This document shows positions 1 through 9,918 of a stretch of 64,000 nucleotides of DNA, in pieces. Position numbers and translations under genes: made by a program. Under the pieces are notes generated by a model. The model ran no database searches and had not been told where the DNA came from. It saw nothing but the letters and a program-made list of their open reading frames with translations. Source of the DNA: Microbulbifer guangxiensis (GTDB taxonomy: Bacteria; Pseudomonadota; Gammaproteobacteria; Pseudomonadales; Cellvibrionaceae); assembly GCF_021729075.1 (NCBI RefSeq), contig NZ_JAJSAQ010000002.1, forward strand, positions 558,001-622,000, read 5' to 3'. Each line of letters begins with the position of its first letter. The first letter of the stretch is position 1.

Positions 1-1
1 G

Positions 2-334
2 ATGGCCACCTCATTCCTGCCAAAATTCCGGACCCTGGCACCGGGTTGCTATCTACTCCGGCGCGTGATCGAGCGGCTGCAACTGGAAGGCGTGCGCTGG
101 ATTGACTATGGGGTAGGCGACTACCGCTACAAAAAACTGCACGGTACCTGGCGCCGGGATGTGGCGACCCTGAACCTCTATGCACCGTCGCCAATTGGCA
201 AAGCGGCGCAGTTTCTGGATACCATCGTCAAGAGACTCAACCGCGCCCTCTACCGAACCCTCGAGCATCGCGGCTGGCTGGAGCGTATCAGGCACCAGCG
301 CCGACAGCTTGGCCAACGCCGCAAAAGCTCTTGA
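2..334 (+). CDS. GNAT (BioF2-like) acyltransferase, C-terminal part, truncated by window edge
   Basis: This is the last 110 residues of a protein that starts before the window. It aligns without gaps to the C-terminus of the next gene (583-1836) at roughly 60% identity by eye, including the shared segments LRRVIERLQ, DYGVGDY and LHGTWRR. The Met at base 2 lines up with an internal Ile of the paralogue, so it is not the start. The segment covers the end of the Acetyltransf_6 (BioF2-like GNAT) fold, where family members carry a conserved D-[YF]-G-x-G-D motif near the acyl-CoA site. It ends in a basic tail. The substrate is unknown; relatives act in exopolysaccharide or cell-surface modification. 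Together with its neighbour it forms a tandem duplication. Confidence 0.8.
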   Translation: MATSFLPKFRTLAPGCYLLRRVIERLQLEGVRWIDYGVGDYRYKKLHGTWRRDVATLNLYAPSPIGKAAQFLDTIVKRLNRALYRTLEHRGWLERIRHQRRQLGQRRKSS

Positions 335-582
335 AGCACACCCTCCCTCCTCTCTGACCTCTGAGGTTCATGGCTCGACTGAGACCTCGTGTGAGCGCGC
401 ATACAACTACCCCGGGTGCGGTTAATCGTTCATATATTGCTGCCATGAGGTGTAAATGTTGGCAGACAGAGCTACACGAGCTGAAGCACATTTACCAAAA
501 TCTGTCCGGCACCAGTCCCAGCCTGATGCAAGGGACACGCAACTGACATCGTGCCAGCCTCACATCCTTTACCGGACCTCTG

Positions 583-1836
583 ATGGAAACAACTACGCCG
601 ACCCGATCGAGAACGACCACCGCAGTAAAACCTGCCGCCAAGAAAGCGGGACAGGGCCCACTTGTCGAGCTGACTATGAGCGGTGCACAGGCGCTTCTGG
701 ACGCCTGGGAACAGGTGGATCACGACGGTGCACCGCGATCTGCCGCAGCCGCTGCCAATTTCTACCTGGATTTTTTGCCGGAAATTCCCGGAGACAATAC
801 GCCGCATATTGCATTGTGGGAAAGGGACGGGACACCCGACGGTATCCTGGTGGGGCGTCTGGGAGTCAGGCGTCCCGTGGTACGCATCGGCAAGTGGCAA
901 TTTCCGATGCCGCGGCTGCGCACGCTGAATATCACCGAGGGAGGACTCGAGGCGCGGACCACTGCCACCGCTCAGCGCCAGGCTGAATATTTACGCCAGC
1001 TGCTCGAGGGCGGCACCATCGACTGTATTTCTGTTTTCCGCGTGCCACTTGACAGCGAACCGGGTCGCATTCTGGCGCAGGGCCTGAGGAAAGCCGGTGA
1101 TGGCAACCCCGAGCTCATCGGTCACTGGTACACCGAGCTCACTGATCGACAGGGATGCCCGGTGCAGCCCAACTCCGCCAAGACCCGCAGTGCTTTCCGC
1201 CGCAAGGATCGCAAACTGTTGCAAACATTCAACGGCAGGGTTGAGGTGCGGGAACTGCGTAGCCGCGACCAGCTTGCCGATTTCATCAGGATCTCCGCCC
1301 GGATCGGCGAGGCGAGCTATCAGCAGGGTATCGGCGTCGGTGTGCAGGATAACGCCTGGTGGGCAAGGATTCTGGGCATTCATGCCGACAATGGCAGTCT
1401 TCGAGGCTACCTTCTGGAGGCTGATGGAGAAAACATCGCCTACCTGGTTGGCACCCTGATCAGTGGCACTTTCACACTCATAGCCACCTCTTTCCTGCCG
1501 CAGTATCGCGCGGTGGGCCCGGGCGCCTTTATGCTTCGCAGGGTGATCGAACGATTACAACAGGACGGGGTGCGCTGGCTCGACTACGGCGTTGGTGATT
1601 ACAGCTACAAGGAGTTGCATGGCACCTGGAGACGGGAAAATGCCACATTGAACCTCTACGGGACATCACCCGCCGCCAGACTGGCCAGCATCCTGGATAC
1701 CACGGGCAAGAAAATCAACCGCGCCCTGTACCGCGTGCTGAAGGCTGGCGGCATGCTGGAGCGCCTGAAGCGCCTTCGCCGGCACCTGGCTGAGCGCTCC
1801 GGCTCGTCGCAACCGGATCAGCCGCCGCAGCAATAG
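583..1836 (+). CDS. GNAT family (BioF2/CelD-like) N-acyltransferase
   Basis: A 417-residue cytosolic protein, about the usual length for proteins carrying the BioF2-like Acetyltransf_6 domain. The domain lies in the C-terminal half (roughly residues 200-380), with FRRKDRKLL, then a strand LRGYLLEADGENIAYLVG, then DYGVGDYSYKELHGTWRR. The N-terminal 40 residues are Thr/Lys-rich and probably disordered. The start at 583 has only a weak ribosome-binding site; a later Met (residue 32) is possible. It follows the truncated paralogue by about 250 bases and runs convergently into the glutathione transferase gene with only 14 bases between stops. The acyl donor and acceptor cannot be read from sequence; cell-surface glycan or exopolysaccharide acylation is a family-based guess. 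Confidence 0.8.
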   Translation: METTTPTRSRTTTAVKPAAKKAGQGPLVELTMSGAQALLDAWEQVDHDGAPRSAAAAANFYLDFLPEIPGDNTPHIALWERDGTPDGILVGRLGVRRPVVRIGKWQFPMPRLRTLNITEGGLEARTTATAQRQAEYLRQLLEGGTIDCISVFRVPLDSEPGRILAQGLRKAGDGNPELIGHWYTELTDRQGCPVQPNSAKTRSAFRRKDRKLLQTFNGRVEVRELRSRDQLADFIRISARIGEASYQQGIGVGVQDNAWWARILGIHADNGSLRGYLLEADGENIAYLVGTLISGTFTLIATSFLPQYRAVGPGAFMLRRVIERLQQDGVRWLDYGVGDYSYKELHGTWRRENATLNLYGTSPAARLASILDTTGKKINRALYRVLKAGGMLERLKRLRRHLAERSGSSQPDQPPQQ

Positions 1837-1850
1837 CGCCATTCAACGCT

Positions 1851-2729
1851 TCAGCCCTCTTCAGACCCGCCCAGCTTGTCCTGTGTGCGAGTCTGAAAAT
1901 CACTCGCATTGTGGCGCTCGTGTAACTGCGAACTGGGCTCCCCCCAGGTTCGGTTGACCATGCGCCCACGCTGCACTGCCGGCCGCTCGGCAATCTCATC
2001 GGCCCAGCGGATCACATGTTTGTAGGTGTAGGCCTCAATGAACTCGGCGGCATCATAGACCTTGCCTTTCACCAGCGCCCCGTACCAGGGCCAGATAGCC
2101 ATATCGGCAATGGTGTACTCACTTCCGGCAACAAACTGGTGCTCCGCCAGCTGGCGATCCAGCACATCCAGTTGCCGTTTGATCTCCATGGTGTAACGGT
2201 TGATGGGGTACTCATACTTTTCCGGTGCGTAGGCATAGAAATGCCCGAAGCCTCCGCCCAGGAGTGGCGCGGCCCCCATCTGCCAGAACAGCCAGTTCAG
2301 AGTTTCGGTACGCTGCTCCGGGGTATGGGGCAGGAAGGCACCGAATTTTTCCGCCAGATAGAGCAGGATGGAACCGGATTCGAATACCCGGATAGGCGGG
2401 TGGGTGCTGCGATCCACCATCGCCGGGATCTTGGAATTGGGATTGACCTTGACGAAGCCGCTGCCAAACTGCTCGCCCTCGGTGATGTCGATCAGGTAGG
2501 CGTCGTACTCGGCGCCCTCGTGGCCGAGTGCCAGCAGCTCCTCGAGCATCACCGTGACCTTGACCCCATTGGGCGTGGCGAGGGAGTAGAGCTGCAGCGG
2601 ATGCTTGCCCACCGGCAGGTCCTTTTCATGAGTCGGACCGGCAACGGGCCGGTTGATATTGGCAAACTTGCCTCCGCTCTCTTTGTCCCACTTCCAGACT
2701 CTCGGCGGTGTGTAGGTGTCGTCTGACAT
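1851..2729 (-). CDS. yghU: Glutathione S-transferase, YghU/Nu-class type
   Basis: A 292-residue cytosolic thiol transferase. The N-terminal thioredoxin-like domain (about residues 40-130) shows LYSLATPNGVKVTVMLEEL and the glutathione-binding turn NPNSKIPAM followed by FESGSILLYLAEKFG. The C-terminal helical domain includes EYTIADMAIWPWYG, the conserved capping motif of the GST fold. The extended N-terminus with KWDKESGGKFANINRP is typical of YghU, which in E. coli binds two glutathione molecules and has disulfide reductase activity. The length matches YghU (about 288). The ATG is supported by a purine-rich stretch upstream. It is monocistronic and convergent with the GNAT gene. A general redox or detoxification role is likely. 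Confidence 0.9.
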   Translation of the reverse strand: MSDDTYTPPRVWKWDKESGGKFANINRPVAGPTHEKDLPVGKHPLQLYSLATPNGVKVTVMLEELLALGHEGAEYDAYLIDITEGEQFGSGFVKVNPNSKIPAMVDRSTHPPIRVFESGSILLYLAEKFGAFLPHTPEQRTETLNWLFWQMGAAPLLGGGFGHFYAYAPEKYEYPINRYTMEIKRQLDVLDRQLAEHQFVAGSEYTIADMAIWPWYGALVKGKVYDAAEFIEAYTYKHVIRWADEIAERPAVQRGRMVNRTWGEPSSQLHERHNASDFQTRTQDKLGGSEEG

Positions 2730-3349
2730 GAAATAACTCCAAAGTCGGCAACTGTTGGACGTGCTACGTCGGGCACCAGGGAATGGGTCAGTGTAATTTG
2801 AAAGGCTGAGCCATGCACAGTCGAGCAGATCGGAATCGCGCGAAGCAGCCGCAACCCCCGACGTCAGCTGCCTGCGAGCGGCATTACAGCCAGGCTGCTG
2901 TTCCAGCTAATCCGCAGCAGCAGCATTTTCCAGCCCGATCCCTGCCGCCACACCATCAACAGCCTATGCCCCCCGCTACGCAACATCCTGCGAACGCCGC
3001 CCCCACCATCCCACCAGATACTCCCTGACGACATCCAACCATTCCAGCATTACAGTCCCGGTTGGCACCGGCCTGGCATCCCCGTGGATCTTTTTCTTAT
3101 CCGCTTCCCTTAATCCCGACACCCACCCTCAATTGACATGCACAATCTGTTCGCGGACATCAGACCTCTCTTTTTTTCCTTCACTGCAGTCACCGGGCAT
3201 CCATGCCTGACAATGGCAACACTTAATTGTCTGCCAGGTCGTCCGTCCGCGCATTGAAACTGTTAATCAAACTCTTTCTATTATCGAGCCATATCCCCCA
3301 TGTGAAACTCAAAAATTCTGCCTGTAATGGCCTGTAATTTCGTGAAGTA
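2730..3349. other. Intergenic stretch between divergent yghU and lipase genes
   Basis: About 620 bases without a credible gene. The 71-codon frame at 2813-3028 encodes a Pro/His/Gln-rich low-complexity peptide with no ribosome-binding site and is judged spurious. The right part is more AT-rich than its surroundings and probably holds the lipase promoter; the left end should hold the yghU promoter on the minus strand. No repeat, tRNA or strong terminator was seen. Confidence 0.6.
3254..3284 (+). promoter_or_regulatory. Possible sigma70 promoter for the lipase gene
   Basis: TTGAAA at 3254-3259 is followed 19 bases later by TATTAT at 3279-3284 (or by TCTATT with a 17-base spacer). It lies in an AT-rich patch about 140 bases upstream of the preferred lipase start. 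It is motif evidence only. Confidence 0.35.
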
Positions 3350-3421
3350 TTGAGCACCGACCCGGTATCGATTAAAAAGCTCCCTCACTCGTGCCACGAC
3401 CAGAAAACTCAGGAATTATTC

Positions 3422-4561
3422 ATGCACTATTTCGAGGGACTGAATCGTGTTCCGGGGCTGCCCAATGGGCGCGCGGCCTACAGTGACCGTATGGCTTATT
3501 TAGGCGCCGAGCTGTCCCGACTGGTGTACGAGCCCTTCACTCCCGATGCCAGCCTCACGGCTCTGCTCCATCGGCTCGGCAGAGCGGGCAGCGACAGTGA
3601 GCGCAAACAGCTGCTGGGGGAATGGAGTGCGAGACTGCAGAGTAACCACTGCGGCCTGGAGAGCGGCATTCGCCGGACGCTGCTCGAACAGCGTTTTGAG
3701 CCCATCAGTTTTTACGATGTAAGCGAGACGCAGGCGTTACTGGCGCAGATGGACCTGGCCGGCCAACCGGTACTGTTATTGTGTTTTCGCGGTACCGAGA
3801 TGAACGCCTGGGATATCGTCACCGACCTGAAATTTTCCCTCGAGCCCTACAGCGCACAGGGCCGGGTGCACCGAGGTTTTCGCGAGGCTTTCGAGCGAGT
3901 GCGGGAGACCATTGAGGCCGACCTCCGCCAGCACAGTAATAAACCGCTGTTTATTTTCGGTCACAGTCTCGGTGGCGCGCTGGCCCTGATCGCGACCCGC
4001 GAATTCAATCATCGCGGCAACGGCGCCACCTATACCTACGGCGCCCCCCGCACCGGCGACCGGGACTATTTCAGTCCGGTGAAGACGCCGATCTACCGCC
4101 TGGAAATCGGCGGTGACCCGGTGCCACTGGTGCCGTTCGGGCACGGGCTGAGCCCCATCCTCACACTGCTGCGCTTGATCCCCCTCAATGGGACCCTGCA
4201 GCTGGCACGCTGGCTGCGTCGCCGCCTGCTGGGATACAGCCATACCGGCTTCCGGGTCTTCATCCGCCACGCGCCCAATGAGCCGGACGAACACGGCCTC
4301 GGCTTCCGGGCCATGCAGGTTTCCTTCTCAGGCAATATCTTCTGGCGTGTGCAGCATTGCTGGAGGGCCTGGCTGAGTACCTTCCCTACCCCGAGTGATA
4401 TTGCCGCCTTTCATTCGATCCGGCTCTACAGCGAAATGCTGCGCGCACATATGTTGCGGCGCAATCTCCGCGACCTGCTGCCGGAGCCCGGGACGCCGCC
4501 AACGCAGTATCCGGCCGCACGCAGGGCCGGCGCCGCGGCTCAGGAGTCCGAGCCCGCCTGA
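3422..4561 (+). CDS. Class 3 lipase-family protein
   Basis: An alpha/beta hydrolase of the fungal lipase-like class 3 family (379 residues from this start). The nucleophile elbow GHSLGGAL is clear, with Ser182 as nucleophile. The likely acid is the Asp of [12 protein letters not shown] and the likely base the His of GYSHTGFR. An upstream strand, [20 protein letters not shown], is the conserved FRGT oxyanion segment. No signal peptide is visible, so the protein is probably cytosolic or exported in an unusual way. The start at 3422 is preferred because AGGA lies 7 bases upstream; a TTG at 3350 would add 24 residues. The C-terminal 40 residues are Pro/Ala-rich. It is monocistronic, 200 bases before rnfA. 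The substrate is probably an acylglycerol or another ester. Confidence 0.82.
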   Translation: MHYFEGLNRVPGLPNGRAAYSDRMAYLGAELSRLVYEPFTPDASLTALLHRLGRAGSDSERKQLLGEWSARLQSNHCGLESGIRRTLLEQRFEPISFYDVSETQALLAQMDLAGQPVLLLCFRGTEMNAWDIVTDLKFSLEPYSAQGRVHRGFREAFERVRETIEADLRQHSNKPLFIFGHSLGGALALIATREFNHRGNGATYTYGAPRTGDRDYFSPVKTPIYRLEIGGDPVPLVPFGHGLSPILTLLRLIPLNGTLQLARWLRRRLLGYSHTGFRVFIRHAPNEPDEHGLGFRAMQVSFSGNIFWRVQHCWRAWLSTFPTPSDIAAFHSIRLYSEMLRAHMLRRNLRDLLPEPGTPPTQYPAARRAGAAAQESEPA

Positions 4562-4760
4562 AAGCTGTCGCGACCAGCCCATCACAAGGGCCCGTGTTGA
4601 ACCGCCCCGGTCAGTCGCCGATAATAGCGCCCCGCCCGGACAGGCCCTGTCGGGCCGGGGTGCTAGGCTGTTTCAGGCACCCGTTCCAGGCGCTATTTTT
4701 CAGGCAGTGGGGGCCCGCGCGGTGGCGCCGCCAAGCCGCAGGGCCCAAACCGGATCACCT

Positions 4761-5336
4761 ATGACCGAATTCGCCGTCATCCTGCTCAGCACCATCCTCG
4801 TCAACAACTATGTGTTGGTGCAGTTCCTCGGCCTGTGCCCGTTCATGGGAGTCTCCAACAAGCTGGAGACAGCGGTCGGCATGGCTGGCGCAACCACCTT
4901 CGTGCTGACCCTCGCCTCCATCTGCTCCTACCTGGTCAACACCTACCTGCTGGAGCCCAACGGCATCGAGTACCTGCGCACCATCTCCTTCATCATGGTG
5001 ATTGCCGTGGTGGTGCAGTTCGCGCGTATGTTCATCGAGAAGACCAGTCCGCTGATGCACCGGGTGCTGGGCGTCTTCCTGCCCCTGATCACCACCAACT
5101 GCGCGGTGCTCGGCGTGGCCCTGCAGAACACCATCAAAGCCCACAACTTTGTGCAGTCAACGCTCTATGGTTTCGGCGCCGCCGTGGGCTTTTCCCTCGT
5201 GTTGATCCTGTTTTCCGCCATCCGCGAGCGGCTGTTCGCGGCCGATGTGCCCACCCCGTTCCGCGGCGCTGCCATCGGCATGATCACCGCGGGCCTGATG
5301 TCCCTGGCCTTTATGGGCTTCAGCGGGCTGGTATAG
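4761..5336 (+). CDS. rnfA: Electron transport complex subunit RnfA (RsxA)
   Basis: A 191-residue inner-membrane protein with six predicted helices, the standard RnfA/RsxA length. The N-terminus [20 protein letters not shown] and the [10 protein letters not shown] segment are near-invariant in the family; the Cys here and in ITTNCAVLG belong to the intramembrane Fe-S site shared with RnfE/NqrD. It is the first gene of rnfABCDGE. The complex couples electron flow between ferredoxin and NAD to ion movement, or as Rsx keeps SoxR reduced. The frame stays open far upstream into 4395, but that part overlaps the lipase gene and lacks membrane character. The rnfB start follows after 10 bases. Confidence 0.97.
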   Translation: MTEFAVILLSTILVNNYVLVQFLGLCPFMGVSNKLETAVGMAGATTFVLTLASICSYLVNTYLLEPNGIEYLRTISFIMVIAVVVQFARMFIEKTSPLMHRVLGVFLPLITTNCAVLGVALQNTIKAHNFVQSTLYGFGAAVGFSLVLILFSAIRERLFAADVPTPFRGAAIGMITAGLMSLAFMGFSGLV

Positions 5337-5346
5337 GGAGGCCGCA

Positions 5347-5988
5347 ATGCTGGAATGGTTCTCTGCAATTTCGACCCCACTGCTGGTCCTCGGCGGCATG
5401 GCGCTGGCGTTTGGCGCGCTGCTGGGCTTTGCCGCGGTGCGTTTTCGCGTCGAGGGCGACCCGCTGGTGGAACAGGTGGACGCACTGCTGCCCCAGACCC
5501 AGTGCGGCCAGTGCGGCTACCCCGGCTGCCGCCCGTATGCCGAGGCCATCGTCAACGGTGACCAGATCAACAAATGCCCGCCGGGCGGGCAGGCCACCAT
5601 CAACGAACTGGCCAACCTGCTGGATATGGAGCCCATGCCACTGGATGCCGAGCACGGCGTCGAGGACGTGAAGAAAGTGGCGTTTATCCGCGAGGCGGAG
5701 TGCATCGGCTGCACCAAGTGCATCCAGGCCTGCCCGGTGGATGCCATCGTCGGTGCGGCCAAATATATGCACACCGTGATCGTGGACGAGTGCACCGGCT
5801 GTGACCTCTGCGTCGAGCCCTGTCCGGTGGACTGCATCGATATGGTGCCGCTGGAAACCTCCCTGCAGGACTGGCACCCGGAAATTCCCGAGGACGGTGT
5901 CAAGCTGATCGCCAGCGACCGGCCACAGCGCGGCACTCTGTCCAGTGACGGCTCCCGTGGCGACAAGAATAAGAGGGACGCAGCTTGA
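5347..5988 (+). CDS. rnfB: Electron transport complex iron-sulfur subunit RnfB (RsxB)
   Basis: A 213-residue membrane-anchored ferredoxin subunit. One N-terminal helix (about residues 9-32) is followed by the Fe-S domain with Cys53, Cys56, Cys61 and Cys77 ([10 protein letters not shown]...KCPPGG). Two [4Fe-4S] ferredoxin motifs come next, [12 protein letters not shown] and [12 protein letters not shown]. RnfB is the electron entry or relay subunit on the cytoplasmic face. The ribosome-binding site is in the GGGAGG run just upstream. The stop codon overlaps the TTG start of rnfC (TTGA), which implies translational coupling. Length and order are standard. Confidence 0.97.
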   Translation: MLEWFSAISTPLLVLGGMALAFGALLGFAAVRFRVEGDPLVEQVDALLPQTQCGQCGYPGCRPYAEAIVNGDQINKCPPGGQATINELANLLDMEPMPLDAEHGVEDVKKVAFIREAECIGCTKCIQACPVDAIVGAAKYMHTVIVDECTGCDLCVEPCPVDCIDMVPLETSLQDWHPEIPEDGVKLIASDRPQRGTLSSDGSRGDKNKRDAA

Positions 5989-8177
5989 GCCCTGAACAGG
6001 AAACCAGAACACGGCAGGATCGGCGCCACAGCGCCGAAGAGCGCCGCGCCGCCCGCGAGGCGCAGCTGATCGCCAGCGAGCAACAGCGCGCACTCAAGCC
6101 GAACGACTTCCCCGGCGGCATTCACCCGCCGGAGAACAAACACCAGTCCACCGGCGAACCGATCGGCAGCATTCCGCTGGCCGACGATCTGTTCGTGCCA
6201 CTGGTACAGCATGTAGGCACCACCGCGCTGCCGCTGGTAAAGCTGGGCGAGCGGGTGCTCAAAGGCCAGAAGATCGGTGAGGCAGACGGTCTGATCAGCT
6301 GCGCCGTACACGCGCCCAGCTCGGGCACCGTGGTCGCCCTGGAACCCGTCCCCGTCCCCCACCCCTCCGGCATGCCGGTGGACGGGGTCGTCATCCGCAC
6401 CGATGGCAAGGAGGAGTGGTGCGATCTGCAGCCCTGTGAGGACTTCCGCAAGGTGGCTCCGGTGGACCTGCTCGAGAAGATCCGCGAATGCGGTATCGCC
6501 GGCCTCGGCGGCGCCGGCTTCCCCGCTGCAGTCAAGCTCGATCCCCACGGCGGCACCGAGATCGATACTCTGATCATCAACGGTACCGAGTGCGAGCCGT
6601 ACATCACCGCCGACGATATGACCATGCGCGAGCGCGCGTCGGAAATTATTGCCGGTGTGGAAATCCTCGCCTATATCCTCGACGAACCGGAGCGCGTATT
6701 GATCGGCATCGAGGACAACAAGCCGGAAGCCATCGAGGCCATGCGCAAGGCCGCCGAGGGCACCCGCTTCGATATCGTCGTCTACCCGACCAAATATCCG
6801 TCCGGTGGTGAAAAGCAGCTGATCCAGATCCTCACCGGCCGCGAAGTGCCCAACAAAGGCCTGCCCGCCAATGTCGGCATTATCTGCCACAACACCGGTA
6901 CTGCCCGCGCCGTCTACCGTGCAGTGCGCTATGGCGAGCCGCTGATCAGCCGTGTGACCACGGTGGTGGGGGAGGCCCTCGAGCGCCAACGCAATATCGA
7001 TGTACCCCTCGGCACCCCCATCCGTCATATCCTGAAACACCACGGCGCGCACCGCGGGCTGATGCAACGCATCATCCACGGCGGGCCGATGATGGGCTTC
7101 ACCCTCGAGGATGACAGCGCACCGGTGATCAAGACCACCACCTGCATCCTGGTGCCCACCAAAGAGGAACTGCCCCCGCCACCACCGGCACAGCCCTGCA
7201 TTCGCTGTGGTTTCTGCGCCGAGGTCTGCCCGGCCTCCCTGCTGCCGCAACAACTGTACTGGTATGCCCGCGCCGAGGACCGGGAGAAGCTGCAGGCCTA
7301 CAACCTGTTCGACTGTATCGAGTGTGGCGCCTGCTCCTATGTCTGCCCCAGCAGCATTCCGCTGGTGCAGTACTACCGGGCCGCCAAGGGCGATATCCGC
7401 ATCGCCGAAGAGGAAAAGGAAAAGTCGGATCGCGCCCGCGAGCGCTTCGAGTTCCGCAAGCTGCGTCTGGAAAAAGCCGAGAAAGAAAAGGAAGAAAAGC
7501 GCAAGGCCCGCCGCGAAGCCGCCGAGCAGGCCCGCAGGCAGCGGGAGCAGGAGTCAGACAGCCCGGAGGCCCAGGCCGCCAAGCAGGAAGCCGATGTGGT
7601 CGCCGCCGCGCTGGCACGGGTCAAGGCCAAGCAGGCGTCCCCGGAGCAGCAGCTGGCCCGCGCCCAGCGTTCCCTGACCAGCGCCGAACACCGCGTCGAG
7701 CGGATGGAGAAAAAGCTCGCGGACGCTCCAGCCGAGCAGCGCGACCAGTTGGCGGCTCAACTGAAGGCGGCGCAGCTCAAGGTAGAGGAAGCGCGGCAGA
7801 AACTGGCCAAAGCCGAGGCGGCCGCCAACACCAGCGGCTCACCACCATCGGCGGTGGAAGATGCCGCCGACGTGCAGAGCGGTACCGCAGCGCCGGTGCC
7901 GGGGCCGGTGTCAGAAGAGAGAAAGGACAAGGCAAAGCAGGCCATCGAACGGGCCAGGGCTGCTGCGGCCGCCCGCGCCAGTATGAGTGACGCCGACAAG
8001 CTCGCGGCGGAGATTGAAGCGATGAAGGCTCGGGTCGCCAAGTCCGAGGCGCGGTTGCAGAAAGCGCGCGACGAGAATGATCCGAATGTGGATGCGTTCG
8101 CCACCGCGCTGGAAAAGATGCGGAACAAGCTGGAAGAAAAGATGCGCGAGCAGAACAACGGCGGTGGGGCAGACTGA
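5985..8177 (+). CDS. rnfC: Electron transport complex subunit RnfC (RsxC) with long Lys/Glu/Ala C-terminal extension
   Basis: A 730-residue peripheral subunit. After a charged 40-residue leader come the sandwich-hybrid and NADH/FMN-binding core of the Nqo1 type ([34 protein letters not shown]). Two [4Fe-4S] motifs follow at about residues 405-455 ([24 protein letters not shown]). Residues about 470-730 are a low-complexity Ala/Lys/Glu/Arg coiled-coil tail, as in many gammaproteobacterial RsxC proteins; its role is unknown and its length varies between species. The start is TTG at 5985, overlapping the rnfB stop, with GAGGGA about 10 bases upstream; no other start exists before the conserved core. 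RnfC is the expected NAD(H)-reactive subunit. Confidence 0.96.
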   Translation: MSPEQETRTRQDRRHSAEERRAAREAQLIASEQQRALKPNDFPGGIHPPENKHQSTGEPIGSIPLADDLFVPLVQHVGTTALPLVKLGERVLKGQKIGEADGLISCAVHAPSSGTVVALEPVPVPHPSGMPVDGVVIRTDGKEEWCDLQPCEDFRKVAPVDLLEKIRECGIAGLGGAGFPAAVKLDPHGGTEIDTLIINGTECEPYITADDMTMRERASEIIAGVEILAYILDEPERVLIGIEDNKPEAIEAMRKAAEGTRFDIVVYPTKYPSGGEKQLIQILTGREVPNKGLPANVGIICHNTGTARAVYRAVRYGEPLISRVTTVVGEALERQRNIDVPLGTPIRHILKHHGAHRGLMQRIIHGGPMMGFTLEDDSAPVIKTTTCILVPTKEELPPPPPAQPCIRCGFCAEVCPASLLPQQLYWYARAEDREKLQAYNLFDCIECGACSYVCPSSIPLVQYYRAAKGDIRIAEEEKEKSDRARERFEFRKLRLEKAEKEKEEKRKARREAAEQARRQREQESDSPEAQAAKQEADVVAAALARVKAKQASPEQQLARAQRSLTSAEHRVERMEKKLADAPAEQRDQLAAQLKAAQLKVEEARQKLAKAEAAANTSGSPPSAVEDAADVQSGTAAPVPGPVSEERKDKAKQAIERARAAAAARASMSDADKLAAEIEAMKARVAKSEARLQKARDENDPNVDAFATALEKMRNKLEEKMREQNNGGGAD

Positions 8178-9229
8178 TGAGCCTGATGCGCATGTCCTCC
8201 CCCCACGCCCGCGCCGGTGACCGCACCGCCCGGGTGATGCTGCAGGTGGCACTGGCCGCCATTCCCGGCGTGCTGGCGCTGGTGGTGTATTTCGGTATCG
8301 GCGTGCTGATCAATATCGCGCTCTGCACCGTCACCGCCCTGCTGTGTGAAGCCGGCGTCATGAAGCTGCGCGGGCGCCCCGTGGCCTTCTACCTGAAAGA
8401 CTACAGCGCCTTCATTACTGCCCTGCTGCTGGGCATCGCCCTGCCCCCATACTGTGCCTGGTGGCTGCCGGTGGTGGGCAGCGCCGCCGCGATCATCCTC
8501 TCCAAGCAGCTCTATGGCGGCATCGGCTACAACCCGTTCAATCCCGCCATGGTGGGCTACGTGGTGCTGCTGATCAGCTTCCCAGTGGAAATGACTCGCT
8601 GGGTAGGGCCCGGAGAACTGATCATGGGCTCGCCCAGCATCAGCGAGGCCTTTGCGCTGGTATTCGGCAATTACAGCATCGATGGTTTTACCCGTGCCAC
8701 GCCACTGGAAATCGTGCGCCTGAACCAGTCGGTGCTGCTTTCACAGCTCTACGAGACGGAGCCGATGCTCGCCCGCGGCAATCTCGCCGGTTTCGGCTGG
8801 GAGGCGGTCAACGCCGGCTTCCTGTTGGGCGGCCTCTACCTGCTGTACCGGGGCATCATCACCTGGCATGCGCCGGTGGGCATGCTGGCAACCATACTGC
8901 TCTTGTCACTGATGTTTTACGACAGCGGCAGCAGCCTGAGTGAGGGCTCACCCATTCTGCACCTGTTCTCCGGCGCTACGATGCTCGGGGCCTTCTTCAT
9001 CATTACCGACCCGGTCAGTGGTGCCACCAGCAACAGGGGGCGACTGATCTTCGGTATCGGCGTGGGCCTGATCACCTACGTCATCCGCGCCTGGGGCAGC
9101 TACCCCGATGCAGTGGCGTTTGCCGTGCTGCTGATGAACTTCGCTGCGCCGACGATCGACAATTACACCCTGCCGCGCACCTACGGCCACAAGGCACCGC
9201 GCAAGGCCACCGACGTGGAGGAGCAGTGA
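8177..9229 (+). CDS. rnfD: Electron transport complex subunit RnfD (RsxD)
   Basis: A 350-residue polytopic inner-membrane protein, homologous to NqrB and of standard length. The segment DGFTRATPLE places a Thr at residue 175 where RnfD carries covalently bound FMN; the enzyme that attaches it (ApbE) is not in this window. GYNPFNPAMVGY is a conserved flavin-site loop. The ATG overlaps the rnfC stop by one base (TGATG). It forms the membrane flavin relay with RnfG. Confidence 0.96.
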   Translation: MSLMRMSSPHARAGDRTARVMLQVALAAIPGVLALVVYFGIGVLINIALCTVTALLCEAGVMKLRGRPVAFYLKDYSAFITALLLGIALPPYCAWWLPVVGSAAAIILSKQLYGGIGYNPFNPAMVGYVVLLISFPVEMTRWVGPGELIMGSPSISEAFALVFGNYSIDGFTRATPLEIVRLNQSVLLSQLYETEPMLARGNLAGFGWEAVNAGFLLGGLYLLYRGIITWHAPVGMLATILLLSLMFYDSGSSLSEGSPILHLFSGATMLGAFFIITDPVSGATSNRGRLIFGIGVGLITYVIRAWGSYPDAVAFAVLLMNFAAPTIDNYTLPRTYGHKAPRKATDVEEQ

Positions 9230-9918
9230 TGCTGAAACGCTCCGTCGCCACCAACGCCGTGGTACTGGCCCTGTTTGCCCTGGTCACCGCCGGTACCCTG
9301 GCCGTAACGCAGATCACCACCAAGGAACCCATCGAGCGGGCCATCCGCAAAGCGCAGGCCCGCGCCCTGCTGGAAATCATTCCCCTGGATCGCCACAGCA
9401 ACGACCTGCTGGTGGACACCTACCCGATCCCGAAGAGCTACTGGAACCAGCTGGGGCTGAAGGTGGGCGGTGATATCAATCTGGCCCGCGAGGAAGACGG
9501 CACCATCGCCGCAGTCATCATCCCGAGCGTGACCTACGAAGGTTACGGCGGGCCCATCTCCCTGCTGGTCGGTGTCAACCGGGACGGCACCATCGCCGGT
9601 GTGCGGGTCACCGAGCACACGGAGACCCCCGGCCTGGGTGACAAGATCGAGATCAAGAAGAGTGACTGGATCACCACCTTCAACGGCAAATCCCTGCAGG
9701 ACCCGCAGCCGGCGCAGTGGAAAGTGCAGAAAGACGGTGGTGTCTTCGACCAGTTCTCCGGCGCCACCATCACGCCGCGGGCCATCGTCAACCAGGTAAA
9801 GACCGTACTCGAGTTTGTCGCCTCCCACAGAGAGCCGCTGTTCTCCGCCCCGGTATCGAAGCGTGCGGTGGAAGTGGAGCAACCTGAGACCGACAACCAG
9901 ACACAGGAGCAGCAGTAA
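9229..9918 (+). CDS. rnfG: Electron transport complex subunit RnfG (RsxG), flavoprotein
   Basis: A 229-residue protein with one N-terminal membrane helix (about residues 7-27) and a periplasmic FMN-binding domain. [10 protein letters not shown] contains the ApbE flavinylation motif; Thr180 is the expected FMN attachment residue. [11 protein letters not shown] is the other signature of the FMN_bind domain. The ATG at 9229 overlaps the rnfD stop; a GTG one codon earlier is possible but less likely. The C-terminus has a short Gln/Glu-rich tail. Confidence 0.96.
   Translation: MLKRSVATNAVVLALFALVTAGTLAVTQITTKEPIERAIRKAQARALLEIIPLDRHSNDLLVDTYPIPKSYWNQLGLKVGGDINLAREEDGTIAAVIIPSVTYEGYGGPISLLVGVNRDGTIAGVRVTEHTETPGLGDKIEIKKSDWITTFNGKSLQDPQPAQWKVQKDGGVFDQFSGATITPRAIVNQVKTVLEFVASHREPLFSAPVSKRAVEVEQPETDNQTQEQQ

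Noticed and set aside
2813-3028. 71-codon Pro/Gln/His-rich frame upstream of the lipase gene
   Set aside because: No ribosome-binding site, no start context, low complexity; treated as intergenic.
5517-7253. 578-codon minus-strand frame opposite rnfB and rnfC
   Set aside because: Fe-S motifs and gene order on the plus strand are decisive; the antisense product has no membrane or domain character.
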